64,000 bases of DNA, from the NCBI GenBank assembly GCA_028290305.1, contig JAQGKC010000144.1, positions 11,766 through 75,765 on the forward strand, written 5' to 3'. The DNA comes from Bradyrhizobium sp. Its GTDB lineage: Bacteria; Pseudomonadota; Alphaproteobacteria; Rhizobiales; Xanthobacteraceae. A program made the position numbers and the translations under genes. The notes under the pieces were generated by a model that made no database searches, was not told the DNA's origin, and saw only the letters and a program-made list of their open reading frames with translations. Positions 1 through 7,636 of this stretch are shown here, piece by piece (the stretch's first letter is position 1; each line of letters starts with the position of its first letter).

Positions 1-1053
1 CCCCGGAAGGAAACTGACGACCTGGACCGGTTCGAGCCCGCATGTCCAGGGATAGATCGAGTAGGCGCCGACATCGCCGATCACATCGGCTTCCAGCGCG
101 ATAGCTATTCCGTTCTCATCGAAGCCCATTTCGGCGTCGATGATTTCGGCGAATGCCTGGCTGGAACTGCTGATGTCTTCGAGCCGATCCGCGGTCCATT
201 TAAGCGAGCGGCGCAACTTTTTCGCCGCTACGCACAGGAAGATTTCCTCCGGATAAAGCGACCCTTTGGAGCCGAAGCTGCCGCCGACATCAGGCGCGAC
301 GACACGCAACCGGTTGCCCGGCAGATCGAGCGCCTCCGCCAGAGCGTCGCGTACGATGCCGGGTATGTTCGATGAGGTATAAAGTGTAATTGAATCTCTG
401 CTGCGTTCGAATTCAGCGCAATAGCTTCGGGGCTCTATCGCAAGCGGAGCCTTTCGGGTCATCTGGAAGCGATCACGGACACGGACATGTGCGGTCGCAA
501 GATCCGCGCGAACGTCGCCCTTCTTGAACTCTCTGGCGATCAGCACATTGGTCGCGGCTTCCTCATGCAGGAGCGGCGCGGCCCTGGAGGCCGCGAGTTC
601 GGGATCGATCACGGCTTCCAAAGGATCATACTCGATCTCGATCAGCTCAAGTGCGTCCTCGGCCTGGTACCGGTCCTCCGCGACGACGGCGACGACGGCT
701 TCCCCGACATATCGCACCTTCTTCGAGGCCAGAGCCGTAATGGGGGTCGCGTAATAGTTTGGCATGCGGGAAAACGGGATGACCGGCTTGTAATCCCCGG
801 CCACATCATCCGCGGTAAAAACCGCAATAACGCCTGGCGCGGCGAGCGCATGGCGGGTGTCGATCCCTGTGATTATTGCGTGAGGTTGTTCACTACGGCG
901 AAATGCAACGTGCAGCGCGCGATCGGGCTTGCGATCGGCGGTATATTCGCCGTTGCCCGTCAATAGACGCGGATCCTCGGTTCGTCTGATCGGCATGCCG
1001 ACGTGACGCGGTCGCAGCAGGTCTGAAGTCCGGACGGTATCGTCCTTATTCAT
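1..1053 (-). CDS. Xanthine dehydrogenase family molybdopterin-binding subunit (CoxL-like), C-terminus beyond window
   Basis: Large, molybdopterin-cytosine-dinucleotide-binding subunit of a molybdenum hydroxylase of the xanthine/CO dehydrogenase family. The 351 visible codons read without a stop to the window edge. The N-terminus has the family opening (residues about 14-30: RHVGMPIRRTEDPRLLTGNG), then the a/b hammerhead domain (FTADDV, KVRYVGEAVVAVVAE). Near residue 285 comes the Moco-binding signature VGGSFGSKGSLYPEE. The start ATG at 1053 overlaps the stop of the upstream metallo-hydrolase gene by 8 bp, so this is the last visible gene of the operon. The loop that separates true CO dehydrogenases (AYxCSFR) lies outside the window, so the substrate cannot be stated. 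The family call is secure. Confidence 0.93.
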   Translation of the reverse strand, partial: MNKDDTVRTSDLLRPRHVGMPIRRTEDPRLLTGNGEYTADRKPDRALHVAFRRSEQPHAIITGIDTRHALAAPGVIAVFTADDVAGDYKPVIPFSRMPNYYATPITALASKKVRYVGEAVVAVVAEDRYQAEDALELIEIEYDPLEAVIDPELAASRAAPLLHEEAATNVLIAREFKKGDVRADLATAHVRVRDRFQMTRKAPLAIEPRSYCAEFERSRDSITLYTSSNIPGIVRDALAEALDLPGNRLRVVAPDVGGSFGSKGSLYPEEIFLCVAAKKLRRSLKWTADRLEDISSSSQAFAEIIDAEMGFDENGIAIALEADVIGDVGAYSIYPWTCGLEPVQVVSFLPG

Positions 1054-1807
1054 ACGCCTCTGTCCCCTTGCGCAGGCTTTGCCATTGACCATCATCATGA
1101 CCGCAAATGACGGTCGCGCCGGACTTCTCGAACCGACGTATCTCTCCGTAGGAGTTCAGCAGCGCGTCCGCATTCCAGGTATTGCGAGGCGCCGTATCCG
1201 TATCGAGACTTTCGCGCAGGCTAACGGCGTCCGACGCGAGAAGAAATGGGCCATCCCGGTCGAGATGAACGGCAGCTCCAAGCGTACCGGGCGTATGGCC
1301 AGGCAGCGGAACCAAGACCAGTCTGCCGTCTCCGAACACGTCCCTGTCGCCGCTCACGGGATCGACCGGCTGTCCATGATCCCAGTCGGCCCGCAGATAG
1401 CCGGCAGCCTCCGCGCCTGCCGCTGACGCGGCCTCGAGCTCTTTGGCGTGCACAAGTATGGTTGCCTTCTTGAAAAACTGGTTGCAGCCACAATGGTCGG
1501 GATGGAAGTGAGAATTCACGACGATATCGATATCGTCGGGATCGACGCCGACGCACGCCAGACTCGATAGAAGGGTATCCTCCGCGCGCATGACCGGCGT
1601 CATGACTCGCGTCAGCGAGCCCCATCTTTCTTCCGCATGCTCCACGACGGAAGGATGACATCCCGTGTCGAACAACACATTGCCCTGCTTGTGCCGGATC
1701 AGCGCGCTGCTGACCGGCGCTTCAAACGTCTCGCTTCGATCGGCGGTCTTGATATAGACGCTCTTCTTCAAGCGAATCCGGCCGGCGGAAAGAAATTGCA
1801 GTTTCAT
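1046..1807 (-). CDS. Metallo-beta-lactamase-fold hydrolase (AHL-lactonase-like)
   Basis: Zinc-dependent hydrolase of the metallo-beta-lactamase superfamily, 253 aa from the chosen start. The HxHxDH metal site is complete (H100, H102, D104, H105 in SHFHPDHCG), followed by PLPGHTPGTLG with the third-site His, a conserved Asp (LLASDAV) and a C-terminal ICGHD His. ATG at 1807 was chosen because it forms an ATGA overlap with the stop of the iron-sulfur subunit gene; an upstream ATG at 1882 would run far into that gene. It sits between the small and large subunit genes of a molybdenum hydroxylase, which suggests it opens a lactone or thioester made by that pathway. The quorum-quenching lactonase resemblance is only at fold level. 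Confidence 0.9.
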   Translation of the reverse strand: MKLQFLSAGRIRLKKSVYIKTADRSETFEAPVSSALIRHKQGNVLFDTGCHPSVVEHAEERWGSLTRVMTPVMRAEDTLLSSLACVGVDPDDIDIVVNSHFHPDHCGCNQFFKKATILVHAKELEAASAAGAEAAGYLRADWDHGQPVDPVSGDRDVFGDGRLVLVPLPGHTPGTLGAAVHLDRDGPFLLASDAVSLRESLDTDTAPRNTWNADALLNSYGEIRRFEKSGATVICGHDDGQWQSLRKGTEAYE

Positions 1808-2277
1808 GGAGCGCTCCCGTTTCGCAAGCCGGCGGTCGCGCGGATCGCAGCGATGATGTTTTGATACCCGGTGCAGCGGCAAAGATTGCCGGACAAACCC
1901 TCGCGAATTTCTTCATCGCAGGCCAACGGATACTTCTTCAGCAGATCCATCGCCGTCATCAGCATTCCCGGCGTACAGAAACCGCACTGCAGACCGTGCT
2001 TTTCACGAAACTGGGTTTGGAGCGCATTCAGCTCATCCGGCGTGCCCAAACCTTCGACTGTCACGATATCCGCGCCGTCAGCCCTGATGGCCAACGTCAG
2101 GCAGGAACGGACGCTGTTGCCGTTCACCAGGATCGTGCATGCCCCGCATACGCCGTGCTCGCAGCCGACATGTGTTCCGGTCAGTCCAATCGTGTCGCGT
2201 ATGAAATCGGACAGAAGCAGCCGCGGCTCGACGCTCGCCTCATATTTTCGTCCGTTGATAGTGACAACGATCCTCAC
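1804..2277 (-). CDS. (2Fe-2S)-binding subunit of xanthine dehydrogenase family hydroxylase (CoxS-like)
   Basis: Small electron-transfer subunit carrying two [2Fe-2S] clusters. The N-terminal plant-ferredoxin-type cluster ligands are C39, C44, C47 and C59 (GCEHGVCGAC ... SC). The C-terminal alpha-helical cluster ligands are C98, C101, C133 and C135 (CGFCTPGM ... LCRCTGYQ). All eight cysteines are present. I prefer the GTG start at 2277 because it gives a GTGA overlap with the FAD-subunit gene and a family-like N-terminus (VRIVVTINGRKYE). ATG at 2304 would add nine residues. It should pass electrons from the Mo site to the FAD subunit encoded just upstream. Confidence 0.93.
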   Translation of the reverse strand: MRIVVTINGRKYEASVEPRLLLSDFIRDTIGLTGTHVGCEHGVCGACTILVNGNSVRSCLTLAIRADGADIVTVEGLGTPDELNALQTQFREKHGLQCGFCTPGMLMTAMDLLKKYPLACDEEIREGLSGNLCRCTGYQNIIAAIRATAGLRNGSAP

Positions 2278-3149
2278 GGCTTCCGCCCCGCCGTGCGCGT
2301 CCACGCTGCCGCGAATGCTCTTTCGGCCAATGCGCCGATCAGATTTTTGCGGTATGCGGCGGAGACATGGATATCGCTCTCGGGCGACACGCAGGAGCGG
2401 ACGCCTTCCGCAAATCTCGCTGCGGCTTCGGGTCCGCCTTGCACACCCTGCAATGCTTCTTCCGCCTCTCGAAGACGCAGCGGCGTGTCCGCGACACCCA
2501 TAACCGCGACCCTCGCGTCACCGACCCTGTTATCGAGAAGCTCGAACGATACAGCGATGCACGCGAGCGCGAAGTCACCAAAGCGCCGCGCGACTTCTTC
2601 AAATGCCCAGCCGGTGTGCGATGAAAGAATCGGAAAATCGATCTCAACGACAATGTCTTCCGGATCGAGACAATTCGTAAGGGCGGATACGAAGAAATCC
2701 TCGGCGGGGATGTCCCGGCGACCGCCCGGCCCCTGGACCTTGATCGTGGCCCCGTAGAACACCGCCAGCATCGGCAGCTCCGCAGCCGGGTCCGCGTGCG
2801 ACAGGCTGCCGCCGATCGTCCCCTTGTTGCGTATCGCGAGATGCGCGATGTGCCGCATGGCGGCAGACATGACCGGAAGCTTCGCCGCGACGAGATTCGA
2901 GAATTCGAGATCCGCATGCCGCGTCATGGCGCCAATGACGACCCTGTCGCCCCTGAGCTCGATGAACGACATGCCCGGGATATGCATCAGATCGACAATG
3001 ATCGCCGGCCTCGTCATCCTGAAGTTCAGCAAAGGCATGAGAGATTGCCCTCCGGCCAATACCTTGCCGTCTCCGTTTGCCGCGGCGAGAGCCTCGACCG
3101 CCGCCTCAACGCTCTTTGGCGCAATATAGTCGAAGGCAGCAGGCTTCAT
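2274..3149 (-). CDS. FAD-binding subunit of xanthine dehydrogenase family hydroxylase (CoxM-like)
   Basis: Medium subunit of the molybdenum hydroxylase, 291 aa, normal for CoxM. The two FAD-contact loops are visible: AGGQSLMPLLNFR (residues about 32-44) and TIGGSLSHADPAAELP (about 112-127). The C-terminal CO-dehydrogenase flavoprotein domain follows. It overlaps the iron-sulfur gene by 4 bp (GTGA) and starts 59 bp after the enoyl-CoA hydratase stop. The gene order M-S-(hydrolase)-L resembles cox-type clusters with one hydrolase gene inserted. The electron acceptor side is likely quinone or oxygen, by analogy only. Confidence 0.93.
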   Translation of the reverse strand: MKPAAFDYIAPKSVEAAVEALAAANGDGKVLAGGQSLMPLLNFRMTRPAIIVDLMHIPGMSFIELRGDRVVIGAMTRHADLEFSNLVAAKLPVMSAAMRHIAHLAIRNKGTIGGSLSHADPAAELPMLAVFYGATIKVQGPGGRRDIPAEDFFVSALTNCLDPEDIVVEIDFPILSSHTGWAFEEVARRFGDFALACIAVSFELLDNRVGDARVAVMGVADTPLRLREAEEALQGVQGGPEAAARFAEGVRSCVSPESDIHVSAAYRKNLIGALAERAFAAAWTRTAGRKP

Positions 3150-3208
3150 TCTGCTTCTCCGGCAAGCTCGTTGGACCTCATGTTCGCTCTCCAGCGAATC
3201 CGCGCCAT

Positions 3209-3982
3209 TTAGCGCCCACGGAACCGGGGCGTTCTTTTCTCGGCGAAAGCGCGCCTGCCTTCCCTGAAATCCTCGCTATCGGCAGCGAGATCGATCATGT
3301 GTTGGGCGGCAGCCATATCAAGGGCGCCCTCACCGAGGGATAAAAGATTCAGCATGAATTTCGCCCCTGCGATCGACAACGGGGCGTTGCTGGCAAGCGT
3401 TTCGGCAAATGCGAGAGCAGCGGAGATGGCGTCGTCACATACCTCATCCACCAGGCCCATCGACTGCGAACGCGCCGCGTCGTATCGCTCGCCGGAGTAG
3501 AGCATACGCTTGGCATTTGCCATTCCGACAATCGCCAACAGGCGCTGAACACTCTTCACGCCATACACGATCGAAAGCTTGGCAGAAGGGATTCCAAGTT
3601 TGGCGGTATGATCTGCGAAGCGAAAATCACAGGCCAGCGCGAGGTGACAGCCGCCCCCAAGGCAATAGCCTGAGATGGCAGCGATGACAGGCTTGCTCAC
3701 GTCGGCGATTGCGGCCGAACAGGCATCGACCGCCATTTCATATTCGGCGCTTTGATCTTTGTTTTCTCTTATCGCGTCGAACTCCGACACGTCGGCGCCA
3801 ACGCAAAAATCCGCACTCGAACTTGTCAGAACGATTGCGCGAGCTTCATCGTCGGTGGCGAAACTCGAAAATATGTCTGCAAGTTCGCGCCACATGCTCA
3901 GGGTCACGGCGTTGCGCACCTCAGGCCGGTTGAGGCTTACAATCCGAAGGCTATCCTGTTTTGTCACAAGGATATCCGGCAT
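3209..3982 (-). CDS. Enoyl-CoA hydratase/isomerase family protein (crotonase fold)
   Basis: Crotonase-superfamily protein of 257 aa, the usual length. The two oxyanion-hole segments are recognisable: residues about 56-67 (SADFCVGADVSEF) and about 103-116 (ISGYCLGGGCHLAL). The usual PGxGGTQRL segment is altered to SIVYGVKSVQRLL, so one of the catalytic glutamates of classical hydratases is not in its expected context and another crotonase reaction is possible. It is the first gene of the minus-strand operon leading into the molybdenum hydroxylase genes. This suggests that the operon handles a CoA-activated, possibly cyclic or aromatic, acid. Confidence 0.88.
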   Translation of the reverse strand: MPDILVTKQDSLRIVSLNRPEVRNAVTLSMWRELADIFSSFATDDEARAIVLTSSSADFCVGADVSEFDAIRENKDQSAEYEMAVDACSAAIADVSKPVIAAISGYCLGGGCHLALACDFRFADHTAKLGIPSAKLSIVYGVKSVQRLLAIVGMANAKRMLYSGERYDAARSQSMGLVDEVCDDAISAALAFAETLASNAPLSIAGAKFMLNLLSLGEGALDMAAAQHMIDLAADSEDFREGRRAFAEKRTPRFRGR

Positions 3983-4057
3983 TTCCTACCCTTGGCCAAA
4001 GCCGCAGTTGATTAGTGGCGACAAACTGCAACGTTTGTTGGAGAAGCACGAGACCTT

Positions 4058-4093
4058 TCGGTTTCGCAAGTCTTCTCGGTTTCGCAAGTCTTC
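4058..4093. repeat. 18-nt tandem repeat, two perfect copies
   Basis: The unit TCGGTTTCGCAAGTCTTC occurs twice head to tail (4058-4075, 4076-4093). The unit length is a multiple of three. Confidence 0.9.
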
Positions 4094-4197
4094 GTCACTT
4101 GCATAAGTAGACTTACTTCGTACCTGTCGTCAAGCTCCGCTTCGTACTCCCGAATATTCCATTTGAAAGTTCCAACCGCGCCGGTGCAGAACGCATT

Positions 4198-4236
4198 AGT
4201 CCAAGTCTTGAGTCCAAGTCTTGAGTCCAAGTCTTG
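4198..4236. repeat. 13-nt tandem repeat, three perfect copies
   Basis: The unit AGTCCAAGTCTTG is repeated three times without mismatch (4198-4210, 4211-4223, 4224-4236). It shares the core CAAGTCTT with the 18-nt repeat about 100 bp away. Confidence 0.92.
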
Positions 4237-4371
4237 AATTTTCTGGTTCGTGCAGACCAGCGCAAGAGGCACAAATTTCATGCGCTCATGGCGCGATGCC
4301 TCATCGGCGAGCCGCCTCCTGCTCACGGACTTAAGTAAAAGTGATTTTCTGTCTTTGTGCGGACTCGAATT

Positions 4372-4590
4372 CTATCGGCGTACCCGTTCTCGATAGGCCT
4401 CGATCCCGAGGAACACGTTCTTGTCGACGATCCACTGACCGTTCTCGTCCATGACGCCAGCCTCGAGCATCGCGGCTGCGCATGACCAATGAAGGTCAAC
4501 CCAACAGGGAATGTCGGCATCGGACATGCCGCTTCGACGGCAAATACGTTCGGCCATCTCTCGTGCCAGCGGTTCGATGTTCGAGGTCAT
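4372..4590 (-). CDS. Small conserved-looking hypothetical protein
   Basis: 72-residue acidic protein with no signal peptide or membrane segment. Its composition and pattern (IEPLAREMAERICRRSG near the N-terminus, then WVDLHWSCAAAMLEAG and a DENGQW stretch) look like a genuine soluble protein, and it resembles small uncharacterised proteins I associate with Bradyrhizobium. The ribosome binding site is weak. It stands alone between a repeat region and a decayed hydrolase gene, so context says nothing about function. Confidence 0.55.
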   Translation of the reverse strand: MTSNIEPLAREMAERICRRSGMSDADIPCWVDLHWSCAAAMLEAGVMDENGQWIVDKNVFLGIEAYRERVRR

Positions 4591-4713
4591 GGATCATCAT
4601 AATTCCGGCCGCGGAAAACTAAAACGTTCCTTTGTGCCTATTTATAGCCGAAAGGACGCCTGACCGGTGGCCGGCATCGAAAGTCCACACCCGAGATCGG
4701 ATGAAAATAATGC

Positions 4714-5559
4714 TCAGGCCTCGGCAGCGACCGTATTCAAAAGGACCCCTACTCCCGGAACGCTTACTTCAACGACATCGCCCGCCTCGAGCCATACCGG
4801 CGGGGTTTGATTGATCCCGGTTCCCGCCGGCGTTCCGGTCTCCTGGTTCCAGCGTTGTCCACAGCGATACGTAACTGATGACGTGCCGGAACGGAAAAAT
4901 CAGGTTGGCGGTGGTATCGTCCTGGCGGATTGTCCCGTTCACCTTCGTCGTCACGCGAAGGTCGTCATACCCTTTGAATTCATCTGATGTGACCAGCCAA
5001 GGTCCACACGCGCCTGAGGCATCGAAATTCTTGCCGGGCGCGCCGTAATTGCCGTGCTTGAGCCAATCGCGCACCGTGCCTTCATTCATCACCGTCAGCC
5101 CCGCGATGCGGCTTTCCGCGTCCTCTTCGGCAATGCGGCGTCCGCCCTTGCCGATTACGATTCCGATCTCTCCTTCGTAGTCCAGTTGGACCGACTCGGG
5201 TGGCAGGACCAGGTTTTCACTGTGCCCTGTCAACGATCGAGGAATGCGCAGGAAGATGCTGGGGGAGCGGGGCAGCGGCAGCGAGCATCTTTGTGCTTGG
5301 CGTTGCGGTAGGCCGCGCCGATGCAGATGATCTTTCCCGGCACCGGAATGGGCGGCAGTAATTTCGCTTGATCGATCGTCAGGTCGGACTTCACCTTGGT
5401 CGCGACCTTTCGAATTTCATCCAAGGTATTTTCGGCAATCGCCTGCCGCAGGGTCGTGATATCAGCGCCGAACTTGTCCGTCAGATCGATAACTCCACCG
5501 TCATCGGCGATGATGCCAAAGCGCGCACGCTTGGCGTATTCAAAAGAAACAAGTTTCAT
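4714..5559 (-). pseudogene. Fumarylacetoacetate hydrolase family protein, broken by two frameshifts
   Basis: The gene encodes a FAH-superfamily enzyme (2-hydroxyhepta-2,4-diene-1,7-dioate isomerase / acylpyruvase type) in three pieces. The N-terminal piece starts at 5559 (MKLVSFEY... PVPGKIICIG). The frame is lost near 5255-5270, just before SIFLRIPRSLTGH. The middle piece carries the metal-binding core (LDYEGEIGIVIGKGGRR, ISYVSLWTTLEPGD). After GD at about 4828 some 11 nt are missing: the expected GDVIATGTPAG is reduced to GD followed in another frame by GTPAGTGINQTPPVWLEAGD, which continues to a TGA at 4714-4716. Two independent lesions make a functional product very unlikely, unless they are sequencing errors. 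Confidence 0.88.
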
Positions 5560-5759
5560 GGGGTGAATCCAAATAGTTTGCCGGGATTGTCGACCAGGAT
5601 TTTTTCAGCATCGCCGTATCCGGCACGGCCCGATACAAAAGCTCAAGCAGATCGGCTTCGTTCGGAGGCTGGCTGGTCGATACCGGATGCGGCCAGTCGG
5701 TGGCCCAGACTACCCGGTCGGGTGCCGCATCGATCAAGGTGTGTATGATCGGGAGCATG
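5556..5759 (-). pseudogene. Amidohydrolase (TIM-barrel, amidohydrolase_2 type) C-terminal remnant
   Basis: Only the last 65 or so residues of a metal-dependent hydrolase remain: IIHTLIDAAPDRVVWATDWPHP, with the conserved late-barrel Asp and WPHP signature, then NEADLLELLYRAVPDTAMLKK. One A appears to be missing in the following A6 tract. Adding it restores ILVDNPGKLFGF and a TGA at 5556-5558 that overlaps the FAH start as ATGA, so the two genes were once translationally coupled. The 5' part is absent and is replaced by a LysR coding sequence on the opposite strand. Confidence 0.8.
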
Positions 5760-6584
5760 GGAGTCAGTCCCGCTGCGATCAGCAAGAACCTGAGTGCGCT
5801 CGAGCGCAAGTTGGGCGTGACGCTGCTATCCCGCTCCGCCCGCGGCGCGGAGCCCAACGATTTCGGTCGTTCACTGCTGCGGCGCGCGCGGGTAATTGAA
5901 GCCGAGCTCGATCGCGCGCGTGACGACATTGCAGCTCTGATTGGTCAGCGAAGAGGTTCGGTGTCGATCGGTATCTCGCCAACGGCCGAATGCCTGCTGC
6001 TGCCGCGCGCGTTGCCGGGGTTTCGCGAAGTGTATGCCGATATCCCGGTACGGATGATGGGCGGCACGGTATCTTCAACGATCAAAGCGCTGCGGGAAGC
6101 GTCGCTGGATTTCGCCGTCGGCTCGGCATCGGCATTCACACACGAGCCGGATCTCCGGAAAGAGCGACTGCTTAACTCCGAAATGACGATTATCGCACGC
6201 CCAAACCATCCTTTATCCAACGCTCGCGCGCTCGAAGAACTGAGGGATGCGGAGTGGGTCATCAATGCCGGCGTATCCGATCCGGATCCGGCCACCGTGG
6301 TCATGTTTCGGCGCAGCGGCCTGTCGTCGCCGACCAGAGCCATCTATTGCGACTCTTTCAGCGCGGTCCTCACGCTTGTGATGCAAACGGATATGCTTGC
6401 CGTAGCGACGCGAGCTTCGGTGGAGCGTTACACCAAGGCAAAACTGCTGAACACCGTGGAGCTCGAGACGCCGCCGCCTTCGATCATCCAGTGTCTTTTC
6501 ACGCGAGCGGACAGTCCGCTGACGGCGCCCGCGAGAGCCCTGGTCGCCGAGTTTCGCAGGGCCGCACGTGCGCTTCGCCGCTGA
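5757..6584 (+). pseudogene. LysR family transcriptional regulator lacking the start of its HTH domain
   Basis: The frame encodes a LysR regulator from within the recognition helix (GVSPAAISKNLSALERKLG, then VTLLSRSARG) through the whole substrate-binding domain to a normal C-terminus at 6584. The first 25-30 residues, including helix 1 of the winged HTH, are missing; the DNA before residue GV belongs to the amidohydrolase remnant on the other strand. The ATG at 5757 is thus accidental. A protein made from it could still form the effector domain but probably not bind DNA. The most economical history is one deletion that removed the shared 5' region of two divergent genes. Confidence 0.8.
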
Positions 6585-7020
6585 TCTGGACTTAAGTCGT
6601 CGAAAAGGAAAGATCCTCAGACTGGATGTCGGTCACTCCAATCAGCCCGCGGCGAACACGGCCTTCCACTGTGGTGCGAGATATTTCGTGAAGACGGCGG
6701 CGGGCACCGCCAGCCGGAAATCACCCAGCACATGCGCCCACACCTGGCCCGCGCCATACAGCAGCACGATGCCGGCGGTCGCCAACAGAGAGGATTTTCA
6801 TCGAGATTTCCAGGTTCAGAACTTGAATGTCGCCCGCCCGATTGGACGAGGCCTTTCGGTATCCGTTTCGAACCTCAAACGAGAAAATCAGTGAAGAATC
6901 CGACGACAGCGCAGCAGCAGATTACAAAATCGTCATTCACAAGATGTCGAGCCTGGACTTAACCCGGAACCGCGCTCCTTTGGGCGCCGTTGAGGACAGG
7001 ACAGGCACGGAGGATTCGTC
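6585..7020. other. Intergenic region with a degenerate membrane-protein tail
   Basis: On the minus strand, about 6650-6790, one frame reads as a hydrophobic C-terminus (GIVLLYGAGQVWAHVLGDF ... QWKAVFAAG, then stop) with no start or upstream domain. It looks like the tail of a membrane protein, but I cannot name the family. The rest shows nothing, except a good ribosome binding site (GGAGG) just before 7021. Confidence 0.35.
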
Positions 7021-7323
7021 ATGAAGACGCTGACGATTGCATGTGTTTTGGCTTCCATGGTTTTTTCGACCGCCGCCTTTAGCCGCGGCGGTGGTGGCGG
7101 GATGGGAATGGGAATGCACCATTCATCATCCGCATCGACAGGCGGAGCTTTCGGAACGGGCGTTAATACTCCCGGCACCAATTCCTCGGGCACGGCGCTC
7201 TCATCCGGCGGCAGTGGCGTGGGTGCAGTCAAAGGCCCCGCGCTCGGCACCGGGGATCCGGCTGTCGATCAGGAGGATAAGAAGGCCGCCCGGATGGTCA
7301 CGTCCGTCTGCAAGGGTTGCTAG
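7021..7323 (+). CDS. Small secreted Gly/Ser/Met-rich hypothetical protein
   Basis: 100-residue protein with a clear Sec signal peptide (MKTLTIACVLASMVFSTAAF, cleavage near residue 20-22). A low-complexity segment of GGGGGMGMGM and Ser/Thr/Gly-rich sequence follows, ending in a charged tail with a CxxC (CKGC). An excellent GGAGG ribosome binding site lies 9 nt before the ATG. It is probably periplasmic or surface-exposed. The terminal CKGC could bind a metal or form a disulfide. No family is recognised. The downstream gene is on the opposite strand. Confidence 0.75.
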   Translation: MKTLTIACVLASMVFSTAAFSRGGGGGMGMGMHHSSSASTGGAFGTGVNTPGTNSSGTALSSGGSGVGAVKGPALGTGDPAVDQEDKKAARMVTSVCKGC

Positions 7324-7636
7324 CCGATATCGCCCAAAAGGTTCGGGCGTCCGGCAAGAGCTCCTGCGTAGTGCAGGGGTTGGCCGATTGCGGCCGCCGC
7401 CGGCCGAGCGCCCACGTTCGTCGTGACCAAACAGTAATCGTTCATCCCTTCTGTAATCCGATCGATTTGGGCCCGGATGTCCGGTTTTGGGATAGGAGCG
7501 GTCATCCCTTCGACGGCGGGTCCAGGTCGCGAATGACCCGGAGCCGCCATTAGCCCTACGCAAACTAGCCCGACGTCCTTTGGCGCCTGATTGCAGGCAG
7601 ACGTTCTTGGACTACGGTTCGCGTCAGCGTGTTCGC
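7324..7636. other. Convergent intergenic region
   Basis: It lies between the 3' ends of the small secreted protein gene and the autotransporter gene. Open frames exist on both strands but none has a convincing start or family resemblance. Confidence 0.4.

Larger units (their letters stand above)
3983..4371. other. Repeat-bearing intergenic stretch
   Basis: No supportable gene. A 104-codon minus-strand open frame covers most of it, but it runs through two short tandem repeats and resembles nothing I recognise. The promoter of the minus-strand operon starting at 3982 should lie here, but no clear -35/-10 pair stands out. Confidence 0.5.

Noticed and set aside
4012..4326. 104-residue open frame upstream of the molybdenum hydroxylase operon
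   Set aside because: It runs through the tandem repeats, and its repeated peptide is a direct product of the 18-nt repeat; no family resemblance or convincing ribosome binding site.
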